A DNA stretch of 64,000 bases from Chamaelirium japonicum (lineage: Eukaryota > Streptophyta > Magnoliopsida > Liliales > Melanthiaceae). The notes beneath the pieces are model-generated. The model had not been told where the DNA came from. It did no database searches and saw only the letters and a program-made list of their open reading frames with translations. The stretch lies in assembly GCA_947650365.1 (NCBI GenBank), contig OX393555.1, positions 85,503,995 through 85,567,994 on the forward strand, written 5' to 3'. Below, in pieces: positions 1-10,432 of the stretch; within the stretch, counting starts at the first letter, position 1; each line of letters starts with the position of its first letter. Made by a program: the position numbers and the translations under genes.

Positions 1-105
1 TCTTTCTTCACAAATCTCTCTATTTTCTTCTCTCTTCTGTCTTTATTTCACTCTTTATTTTCTTGTGACTGGTCAGCTGTGCTCGATATATTTATACTGA
101 TAACG
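1..105 (-). repeat. Left-edge fragment of the TRIM-like repeat
   Basis: The pyrimidine-rich tract and the PBS region of one repeat copy, read on the minus strand, run into the LTR that starts at 106. The same order precedes the related LTR at 52013, so the array very likely continues beyond the window edge. Confidence 0.75.
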
Positions 106-331
106 TGTTGTAAGATAGAAAAAAGGGAGAGCCGTCAAACTTGCCCTATCCTTAAGGGATCGTATATTATTTATAGGGTAAGCTTACTTAGGGCCTAAGT
201 AATCTATAGGAAAGGGGTCATATATTATTTATAGGGTAAGCTTACTTAGGGCCTAAGCAATCTATAGGAAACCCTAATCCATGGGATAGGATCGACGGTA
301 GATAGCCATCCCATCGAATGATCTTATAACA
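106..331 (-). repeat. 226-bp LTR of TRIM-like element (duplicated TATA region), copy 1
   Basis: On the minus strand this runs from TGTTATAAGATC to a TGTTGTAAGATA-type inverted end, the TG...CA pattern of an LTR. It holds a telo-box (AAACCCTAA on plus) and two CTATAAATAATA boxes in a 58-bp tandem duplication. The PBS-like region lies immediately at its left on plus (minus-strand downstream). Its length matches three other copies (5501, 52013, 57419). The inverted ends, TATA box and PBS are seen directly; assignment as an LTR is inferred from them. Confidence 0.75.
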
Positions 332-1250
332 GTTGTAATGTTTTAAATTTTTTTAAAGAAAAATATAAATTATTTTTAAAGTAAAAAATTTGGGTGTACC
401 TTATCTTCCTTCTTTACTTCTTATTATTTAATTAATTTAATTAGTTTAATAAATTAATTTATTATATAATTATATAATTAAATAAATATTTATTTATTCA
501 TATAAAGAAATAACTAAATTATTTAAATAATTTATTTTTATTTAAATATTAAAATAAATAAATATTTATTTGATTATTTAAAAAAATATTAAGTTTTTTA
601 AATATTATTTTATTATTTATATATTCAAATAATTAACTAATTATTTAAATAACAAGTAAATAGTTATTAAATTAGTTTTTATTTTATTACTTAATTAAAT
701 AATTAATTTTTTTATTAATTTTAATTAAAATTTCATAATTTAATAAAATAATTATTTATTGATTTAATTATTTAATTACATAATAATTTATTTCATTATT
801 ATCTATTTAACTATAAAATTATTTAATCATTATATTATTTATTTGTTTTTGTAAATAATCTATTTAATATATTTCTTCACTAAATAAGCTTTTAAATATT
901 TAAATAATGGACTAATTATTTATTTATTTAATAATAAAGTAATATTTGAAGAAATACTAATTAAAATAAATAAGTAAGTAATTAAACTATTATTTTTTAT
1001 TTAATAATTTAAATAATAAAATAGTTACCTAATTTAAATATTTAATAATTTAATAATAATAATAAATAAATAAATTTAATTAAATAACTATATAATTAAA
1101 TAAGTAAATAAATAAATTATTTTATTAAAAATTTAATTATTAAAATTTTTAAATTAATAAATTATTTAATAATTAAATAAATTATTAATTTAATTTAAAA
1201 AAAATTAGTAATATTACTATGATAATGATAATAACGTTAACATAATACTA
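332..1250 (-). repeat. AT-rich internal region of long TRIM-like copy
   Basis: About 0.9 kb of almost pure A/T, built from shuffled TTAATTAAATAATTA-like words, ending at a conserved GATAATCATAATAACG segment (here slightly diverged, near 1220-1250). The same block in the same position relative to an LTR occurs at 5727, 52239 and 57645. No ORF of note and no coding domain. It is the internal region that short copies of the repeat have lost. Confidence 0.75.
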
Positions 1251-4200
1251 TTGAGAAGTGGAGTTTTGGAATTTAGATTCCTTCTTACTTCAGACCTTTA
1301 CCCATGGCTGATGAATTTAAACAAGACTTTTTCTCTCTTTATTTATCTCTCTGTTCTTTTTTCTCTTCATATCTCTCTTCTGTGGAGTTTTGGAATTTAG
1401 ATTCTTTCTTCACACCTGTACATATGGCCAATGGACTGGAGTAGAACTTGTTTTCTCTTCTCTCTATGTTTATCTCTTTGTTCTCTTCTCTCGTCTTCTT
1501 TCTTTTCTGTCTTTGTTTCTCTCTCTATTTTCTTGTGACTGGTCATTTGGGCTTGAAATATTCATGCTGATAATATATTATGAGATAGGAGAAAGAGAGA
1601 GCCGTCAAACATGCCCCACCCTAAAGGGGTATATTATTTATAAGGTAAGCTTACTTAGGGCCTAAGCAATCTATAGGAAACCCTAATCCATTGTAGAAGA
1701 GAGAAGAGAATGGAGAGATTTAATTATATTATTGAGAAGTGAAGTTTTGGAATTTTGATTCCTTCTTACTTAACAACTATACCCGTGGCGAATGGACTGG
1801 AGCAAGACTTCTTCTCTCTTATCTCTTCATTTATCTCTCTGTTCTCTTCTTTCTCTTTCTCTCTTCTTCTCTTTCTTCTGTTTTCATTTCTCTCTCCGTA
1901 TTTTTATGACTGGTCCATTGGGCTCGACATGTTCATGCTGATAATATATTATGAGATGGGAGATTACTTATTTATTTTATTTATTTTATTTATTTCAATT
2001 AATATTTCTTTAAATATTATAAAGTATATCATTTCTTTAAATATTTAAATAGTATTATTTCTATATTATTATTTAAATATTTCATTATAAAACATTATAT
2101 ATTTATTAAATAATTTATATAAATTTATAAGCACAAAAAAAAATTTATTTCTCTTCTTCTTTCTTTATTTATCTCTCCGTTCTCTTCTCTCTTCTTCTCT
2201 CTCTTTTGTCTTTGTTTCTTGCACCGTTTTCTTGTGACTGGTCGACTAGGCTCGACATGTTCATACTGATAACGTATTGTGAGAAGAGAAAAGAAGAGAG
2301 AAGAGAACGGAAAGAACAATGAAGAGAGAAAAAAGAAGAAGTCTTACTCCAGTCCATTCACCACGGGTATAAGAGTGAAGTAAGAAGGAATCTAAATTCT
2401 AAAACTCTACTTCTCAATAATATAATTAAATATCTCTATTCTCTTCCCTATTTTCCCATCAATTAGGGTTTCCCATAGATTGCTTAGGCCCTAAGTAAGC
2501 TTGCCCTATAAATAAATACGATCCCTTTATAGTGGGGCATGTTTGATGGCTCTCTCTTTTTCCCATCTCACAATTCGTTATCAGTATGAACATGTCGAGC
2601 CCAGTCGACCAGTCTTAAGAAAATGAAGAGAGAAACGAAGACAGAAAAGAGAGAAGAAAAGAGAAAAAAATGGAGAGATAAACAAAGAGAAAAGAAGGAA
2701 TCTAAATTCCAAAACTCTACTTCTTAATAGCATCATCTCAAAGTTATTATGATTATCATAGTAAATTCCAAAACTCTCTTCATTTTAATTAAATAATTAA
2801 TTTAATTAAAAAAATTATAGTAACATCATCAATACGAAAAGAAAAGAAATCCTGCTCTAGTCCATTGGCCATGGGTATACGAATGAAGTAAGAAGGAATC
2901 TAAATTACAAAACTCTACTTCTCAATATTTATATGACCCCTTTAGGGTGGGGAACATTTGATGGCTCTCTCTTTCTTTCACCACGATCATAATACGTTAT
3001 CAGAATGAACATATTGAGCCTAGCCTGCCAGTCAAGTAAAAATGGAGAGAGAAACGAACACAGAAGAGAGAGAAGAAGAGAGAAGAGAAAATGGAGAGAG
3101 AAACAAAGACAAAAGAGAGAAAAGAAGAAAGAAGGGAATGAAAAGATAAACGAAGAGAGAAGAAGTCCTGCTCTAGTCCATTAGCCATGAGTATAGGTGT
3201 GAAGTAATATGGAATCTAAATTTAAAAACTCAACTTCTCAATATTTATACGACCCCTTTAGGGTGGTGCACATTTAACGGCTCTCTCTTTCTCCTATCTC
3301 ACAATACATCATCAGTATGAACATGTTGAGCCTAGCCGATCGGTTATAAGAAAACAAAGATTGAGAAAAAATAGAAAAGAGAGAACAAGATAGAAGAGAA
3401 CGGAGAGATAAATAAAGAGAAAAGAACGAAGAAGTCCAACTACAGTCTATTGGCCACGGGTCTAGGTTTGAAGTAAGAAGTAATCTAAATTCCAAAATTC
3501 CACTTCTCAATAATATAATTAAATCTCTCCATTCTCTTCTCTCTTCTCCTATGGATTAGGGTTTCCCATAGACTGCTTAGACCCTAAGTAAGCTTACTCT
3601 ATAAATAATAAATAATATACGACCCCTTTAGGGAGGTGCATTTTTTACGGCTCTCTCTTTATCCCATCTCACAATATGTTATCAGTACGAACATGTCGAG
3701 CCCAGCTGACCAGTCATAAAAAAACAGAGAAAGAAACAAAGACATAAGTAAAGTTTTGGATTAGAGTAGGACTTCTTCTTTCTTCTCTCTTTATTTATCT
3801 CTCCATTCTCTTCCCTCTTCTTCTTTCTCTTCTGTTGAGTTTTTGAATTTATATTCCTTTTTACTTTACACCTATACCCATGGTCAATGGATTGGAGCAA
3901 GACATCGTCTCTCTTCTCTTTTTGTTTATCTCTCTGTTCACTTCTCTCTTCTTCTCTCTCTTCTATCTTCGTTTCTCACTCTATTTTCTTATAACTGGTC
4001 GACTGGGCTTCATATATTCGTGTTAATAATGTGTTATAAACTAGGAGAAAGAGAGAGCCATCACACGTGCCCTACCCTAAAGGGGTCGTATAAATATTAA
4101 GAAGTGGAGTTTTGGAATTTAGATTCTTTCTTACTTCATACTTATACCCATGGCCAATGGATTGGAGCAGGACTTCTTTTCTCTTCTCTCTTCGTTTATC

Positions 4201-5500
4201 TCTCCGTTCTCTTCTATTTTTTTCTCATTCTTTTATCTTTGTTTCTCTCTCCGTTTTCTTGTTACTAGTCGGTTGGGCTCAATATGTTCGTGCTAAAAAC
4301 GTGTTGTAAGAAAAGAGAAGAGGATATAAATAAATTAATATAAATCTCTCTAATTTTAATAATTATATAGAAGTCTGTCCTTATCTTCTCTCTCTTCTTG
4401 GAGTTTTGGAATTAAGATTCCTTCTTACTTCACACCTATACCTGTGGCCAATGGACTGGAGCAATACTTCTTTCCTTTTCTCTCTTCGTTAATCTCTACG
4501 TTCTCTTCTCGATTCTTCTCTCTCTTCTCCATTCTCCGTTCTCTTCTCTCTTATTCTCCCTCTTCTATGGAGTTTTGGAATTTAGATTCCTTCTTACTTC
4601 ACACCTATACCCTTGGCCAATGGATTAGAGCAAGACTACTTTTGCCCTTTTCTCTTCGTTTATCTCTCCGTTCTCTTCTCTCTTCTACCTAAATAATTTA
4701 ATTAAATTATATAATTATTTAATTGAGGAAGAAACTAAGACAGAATAGAAAAAAGAAGAGAGAAAAGAACAGAGAGATAAATAAAGAGAGAAGAGAGAAG
4801 AAGTCCTAGTCCAGTCCATTAGCCATGGGTATAGGTGTGAAGTAAGAAGGAATCAAAATTCTAAAACTACACAGAAGACAGAAAAGAAGAGAAAAGATAA
4901 CAGAAATATATGATATAAGTGGAGTTTTGGAATTTAGATTCCTTCTTACTTCACACCTATACCCGTGGATAATGGACTGGAGCAGGACTTCTTCTCTCTT
5001 CTCTCTTCATTTATCTCTCTGTTCTCTTCTCTTTTCTTCTCTCTTTTCTGTGGAGTTTTGGAATTTAGATTCCTTCTTACTTTACACCTATACCCATGGC
5101 CAATAGACTGGAGCAGGACTTCTTCTCTCTTCTCTCTTCGTTAATCTCTTCATTATCTTCTTTCTTCTTCTTCCTCTTCGATCTTCGTTTCTCTCTCTGT
5201 TTTCTTATGACTGGTCGGTTGGGCTCGATATTTTCATGCTGATAAAATATTATGAAGTGGAAGAAAGAAGAGATTGGAGAGATTTAATTATATTATTGAG
5301 AAGTGGAGTTTTGGAATTTAAATTCCTTTTTACTTCACACCTATCCCCGTGGCCAATGGACTAGAGCAGGACTTCTTCTCTTTTCTCTCTTCGTTTATCT
5401 CTTCGTTATCTTCTCTCTTTTTTTCTCTCTTTTGTCTTTATTTCTCTCTCCGTTTTCTTATGACTGGTCGGCTGGGCTCGATATGTTCATGCTGATAACG
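1251..5500. repeat. Composite array of TRIM-like modules (rest of 5.4-kb unit 1)
   Basis: Each module contains the block GTGGAGTTTTGGAATTTAG, a ~100-bp block ending GGACTGGAGCAGGACTTC, a 100-200 nt pyrimidine tract, and the PBS/LTR region. PBS cores read minus near 1537, 1907, 2235, 3993, 4263, 5207 and 5461, and plus near 2566, 2988, 3299 and 3668, so orientation switches inside the unit. Landmarks include an AT spacer at 1960-2125, a truncated internal piece near 2750-2830, a TAATATAAATCTCTCTAATT segment near 4340 and a CTACCTAAATAATTTAATT segment near 4687. The same landmarks recur in order after 5501, 47.1 kb and 52013. Confidence 0.75.
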
Positions 5501-5726
5501 TGTTATGAGATGGAAAAAAAAAAGAGTCGTCAAACGTGTCCCACCCTAAAAGGGTCATATATTATTTATAGAGTAAGCTTACTTAGGGCCCAAGCAATCT
5601 ATGGGAAAGGGGTCGTATATTATTTATAGGGTAACCTTACTTACGGCCTAAGCAATATATAGGAAACCATAATCCATGGGAGAGATCAGACGGTGGATAA
5701 CCATCTCATCGAACGATCTTAGAACA
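5501..5726 (-). repeat. 226-bp LTR of TRIM-like element, copy 2
   Basis: Starts TGTTATGAGATGG and ends CTTAGAACA on plus. The two 58-bp units (5554-5611 and 5612-5669) each carry a minus-strand TATAAATA-like box and the LTR dyad. It lies 5395 bp after copy 1, which sets the period of the higher-order unit. The PBS-like TGCTGATAACG lies directly to its left. Confidence 0.78.
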
Positions 5727-6625
5727 GTTGTAATGTTTTAAATTTTTTTAAAGAAAAATATAAATTATTTTTAAAATAAAAAATTCAGCTTACCTCATCT
5801 TCCTTTTTTACTTCCTATTATTTAATTAATTATATTAGTTTAATAAATTAAATAATTAATTAAAAAATAATTAAATAAATATTTAATTATTAATATAATT
5901 AAATAACTAAATTATTTAAATAATTTATTTATTATTTAAAAATTAAAATAAATAAATATTTATTTGATTACTTCAAAAAATATTAAGTTATTTAAAAAAA
6001 TATTTTATTATTTATATATTCAAATAATTAACTAATTATTTAAATAATAAGTAATTAGATATATAATTTATTTTTAATTTTTTTAATTAATTAAATAATT
6101 AATTTTTTTACTAATTTCAATATATATTTTATAATTTAATAAAATAATTATTTAATTATTTAATTATATAATATTTTATTTTATTATTATTTATTTGACT
6201 ATAAAATTATTTAATATTTAAATTATTTATTTATTTTAGTAAAAAATATATTTAATATATTTCTTCACTAAATGAGTTTTTAAATATTTAAATAATTAAC
6301 TAATTATTTAACTATTTAAAAATAAAAAAATATTTTAAGAAATAACTAATAAAATAAATTAAATAATTAATTATATAATTAAATCAATATTTCTTTATTT
6401 AATAATTTAATTAATTAAATTAGTACATAATTTAATTATTTAAAAATATAATAAAAATTAAATAATTAAAATAATTAAATAAGTTAAAAAAATAATTATT
6501 TTACAAAAATATAATTATTAAATTATTTAAATAATTTAATAATTAAATAAATAATTAATTTAATTAAAAAAAATTATAATAACATTACTATGATAATCAT
6601 AATAACGTTGAGATGATACTATTGA
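5727..6625 (-). repeat. AT-rich internal region, copy 2
   Basis: Begins GTTGTAATGTTTTAAATT, followed by the only non-AT marker (AATTCAGCTTACCTCATC), then ~0.8 kb of A/T-only words up to GATAATCATAATAACGTTG. Collinear with 332-1250. No coding potential seen. Confidence 0.75.
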
Positions 6626-8061
6626 GAAGTGGAGTTTTGAAATTTAGATTCCTTCTTACTTCACACCTATACCCGTGGCCAATGGATTTGAGCATGACTT
6701 CTTCTCTCTTCTCTCTTCATTTATCATTCCGTTCTCTTCTCTTTTATTCTCTCTCTTCTATGGAGTTTTAGAATTTAGATTCCTTCTTACTTCACACCTA
6801 TACCTATGGCGAATGGACTGGAGCAGGACTTCTTATCTTTTCTCTCTTCATTTATCTCTTCGTTCTCTTCTCTCTTCTTCTCTCTTTTCTGTTTTTATTT
6901 CTCTCACCATTTTTTTGTAATTGGTCAGCTAGGCTCGACATGTTCGTACTGATAACATATTATGTGATGGGAGAAGAAGAGAGCCGTCATATGTGCCGCA
7001 CCCTAAAGGGGTCATATATTATTTATAGGGTACGCTTACTTAATGCCTAAGTAATCTATAGGAAACCCTAATCCATGGGAGAAGAGAGATAAGAATGGAG
7101 AGATTTATTTATATTATTAAGAAGTGGAGTTTTGGAATTTAGATTCCTTCTTACTTCACACCTATACCCGTGGCGAATGGACTGGAGCAGGACTTCTTCT
7201 CTCTTCTCTCTTTGTTTATCTCTCCATTCTCTTCTCTCTCCTTCTCTCTCTTCTGTCTTCGTTTCTCTCTTTGTTTTTTGGTGACTGGTCTCCTAGGCTC
7301 GATATGTTCATGCTGATAACATATTATGAGATGGGAGATTACTTATTTATTTTATTTATTTTAATTAATATTTCTTCAAATATTATAAAGAATATTGTTT
7401 CTTTAAATATTTTAATAGTATCATCTCAATGCTATTATTTAAATATTTAATTATAAAATATTACATAATTATTAAATAATTTATATAAATTTATGAGCAT
7501 GAAAAATATTTTATTTCTCTTCTTCTCTCTTTATTTAACTCTCCGTTCTCTTCTCTCTTTTTCTCTCTCTTCTGTCTTCGTTTCTCGTACTGTTTTCTTG
7601 TGACTGGTCAGCTGGGCTCGATATGTTCGTGCTGATAACGTGTTGTGAGAAGAGGGAAGATAACAGAGAGATAAATGAAGAAAGAAAAGAGAAGTCTTAC
7701 TCCAGTCTACTCGCTAAGGGTATTGGTGTGAAGTAAGAAGGCATCTAAATTCCAAAACTCTACTTCTCAATAATATAATTAAATCTCTCCGTTCTCTTCT
7801 TTCTTTTCCCATGGATTAGGGTTTCCCATAGATTACTAAGGCCCTAAGTAAACATACCCTATAAATAATATACGACCCCTTTAGGGTGGGGCATGTTTGA
7901 CGGCTCTCTCTTTCTCCTAACTCACAATACGTTATCAGCATGAACATGTCGAGCCCAGCCGACCAGTCGCAAGAAAACGAAAAAACAAACGAAGATAAAA
8001 GAGAGAAGAAAAAAAAAGAAAATACAGAGATAAATAAAGAGAGAAAAGATAAGAAGTCATG
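6626..8061. repeat. Composite TRIM-like modules (start of unit 2)
   Basis: PBS cores read minus near 6918, 7281 and 7600 and plus near 7920. The AT spacer beginning AGATTACTTATTTATTTT (near 7336) matches the one near 1957. The block is interrupted at 8062 by the solo LTR and resumes at 10428, collinear with unit 1. Confidence 0.75.
8057..8061. repeat. 5-bp target-site duplication, left (TCATG)
   Basis: TCATG directly precedes the TG of the inserted LTR and is repeated directly after its final CA at 10428-10432. Uninterrupted copies of the host repeat read AAGTCATGCTCCAGTCC here (for example near 25050 and 48035), so the empty site can be inferred from paralogous copies. Confidence 0.85.
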
Positions 8062-10427
8062 TGTTAGGTTTGATGTGGTCTACAGCTCGTAAAACCCTAG
8101 GTTTGGCTGTATATGGTTGATAGTTTATTTAGGATTGTACATAGGTACATATTATTATACGTGTTCTGTTTATAGAACTTAAAGAGCCATGGCTATATAG
8201 TAGTCCATCTGAGTAGGAGACTTAGTGGATCGGTCCTATGAGCCTAAATCATTCGCAGCTCTGATTTGGGTTGGTCGCCCTATCAGGATAAGCTGTTGGA
8301 ATGACAAAGCATGAGAATCTCTATAATGGTCATTACCAGGCACAGTGTCTGTGGTCGAACGGAACCAACATAGTGCACAGATCGGTGAGCAGACACTGGA
8401 GCATATAGCTGTGTTTCTACTTAGGGTAATCGATCCTAAACCCTGAGGAACCGTGACCGGTGGACTAACCAGTTGTGTGTAACTTTGGTTCACCAATATA
8501 TGAGGGATCTAACCACGACCCAATACCACGGTGCGCTGGGTTACCGGGCTGGCGTTGCATCAACATGCTACTCTTGCAGGCCATCCATATCCTTATCGGG
8601 AGGTGCGTTCCTTGGTATGACATACACCGCACTAAACCCATGCCTGGTGGTCAGCAGTTGAGCTGTTGACCGGATCCGGTTGCTTGGCCAAAGTGATCGG
8701 AGGTGTGATGTGATAGTCAACCTGGAAGGAACCTAGTCATATGGTCACTCGAGTCTGACGGTGCTCTCCACTGCTTGAGTTGACTCATGGGACCAAGTAG
8801 AGGGACATCGTATTACTAATACTAAGCGGAGAGCAGGGGTATACGAGAGAGCTTAATAAGTCTGGGCGAATTAGAGTGCAACCTGCATCGCACTCTGGGT
8901 GGCCACGCAGGTTAACCGGGACCCAGAGGATTGACAGGGATACTTGGATAGTGTGTCGATCGGGTTCGGTTGGAAGCCATGAATCCTAGTCCCTGAAGGT
9001 TCCACCCTATCCACGATCGTTATGGATTATTACTTTCTCCTTGTCTCACAACATATTATGAGTTGAAGAAATAATACCTAATCGTTATGTGTTCCGTGAG
9101 TCCATCGCACTGGAGCATGGTGGTTGCACAAGACTAAGTGTGTTCACTAGGGGGCAACCCCAGAATAGTGTAGAGACATACGATATTGCCATTATACCAT
9201 AAGGAGTTCATTCCGTGTGTGCGTGTTGCACTAGATCGCAGAATACGAGTTTAGTAATTTTTACTATAGGTCACCCCATCTTTTACTAAGAGCACCCCAG
9301 TAAATAGTAAAAATATTATTCATCATCCCATGGTGTATTGACTTGTTGTTGATGCCGATGAGGTGCCCTAAGTATTAGGGTGCATTATCATGCACATAGA
9401 TGGGCCATACATAATCTCGTATGAGGTGAACGACCACTAGATGCATTGGGGTATTTTGGTCATTTCAAAATATCCCGCATGCCCTAGTGGCCGTCATCCT
9501 CACTAGGGCTAGCTTGCATGGCCATCAAACTTATAATTAAGGGATTAATTCAGATTTAAAAGATTTTGAATCATCTCCTTAATTGCAACAATTTTAATAT
9601 GGCAACTAGTAATAAAAAGGAGCATTGAATTTGAGAGTAATGAGATGGAGAGAGAGAGGAACGGTTTCAAATGGAAAGGGAGAGTGAGAGGCACGAATTT
9701 CAGATCTGAAATGGTGCATCCTTCTCAGATTCCCGATGAAGAATCAAGCCCCCTTCTCTTATGGTTTGGATTTTAGCCATCTCTCTCTCTTGGATTCATC
9801 TCTCTCTTATTCCTTCATCTTCTTCTCCAAGTGTGCGTGTGAGAATGATGGAGATTTCATGCACTCTGAGGCACTAAGAGATTAGAGTGCAAGGATCCGG
9901 GATGATATGTGAGATCGGGTGAATCCGATGAGATTCATTTCTCTCTTGCGCGAGGATCCCGCTCGTGATTACTGCCCAGATTTTATAGGCAGATCTGTAC
10001 TGTTTTGATCACTGCAGAAGTTATAGAAGTCCAAATGACTACAAAATGGTTGCAAATTCTTGGTGTTGAAGTCTTCTTTCCGGAAAATCAAGTTTTGTTT
10101 CGTTCCGATGTCAGGATAGAAAGTTACGGCCTTTTCACTGAAGTGTGTTCGTGTAGATCCGAATTTATCTTCATCAACATTGAAGCAATTCTTCGCGGTG
10201 TTAAATCCCGCACGAAGGTATAACCTACTAACCCCTAGATCTATCATAATGCATATATATTAGATATGTTAATCATTTTAATAGATGACTATAGGGGTTC
10301 GATTCGTATTTGTTTTACCATTTGCACATATGATTAATATGAATGAAAATTTTAAAATGCACCGCACACCGAAATGATCCTCGGGATCGACTCCACCTTC
10401 CGTTATGCATCCGATATCATTCCAACA
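8062..10427 (+). mobile_element. Solo LTR, 2366 bp, probably Ty1/copia type
   Basis: The element starts TGTTAGG and ends ATTCCAACA, has matching 5-bp TCATG duplications and no internal domain between LTRs, which is what LTR-LTR recombination leaves. Base composition is ordinary, unlike the AT-rich host array. It contains U3-like unique sequence and, toward the right, CT-rich and untranslated-leader-like sequence (~9770-9960). The short frames inside it (for example 8236-8496 minus, 9969-10247 minus) show no recognisable domain. The ending ...TTCCGTTATGCAT...TTCCAACA is typical of plant copia LTRs just before an initiator-Met PBS. That resemblance, and therefore the plus orientation, is from memory and uncertain; insertion and termini are seen directly. 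Confidence 0.82.
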
Positions 10428-10432
10428 TCATG
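10428..10432. repeat. 5-bp target-site duplication, right (TCATG)
   Basis: Matches 8057-8061 and continues straight into the interrupted host repeat (GCTCTAGTC). Confidence 0.85.

Noticed and set aside
332..1250. AT-rich block as a replication origin or scaffold-attachment region
   Set aside because: It is simply the internal region of the repeat, present in many copies. A matrix-attachment role is possible for any such DNA, but nothing specific supports it.
8236..10247. Short frames in the solo LTR (for example 8236-8496 minus, 9969-10247 minus)
   Set aside because: They lie within a non-coding LTR bounded by TG...CA and target duplications, have no recognisable domain and overlap on opposite strands.
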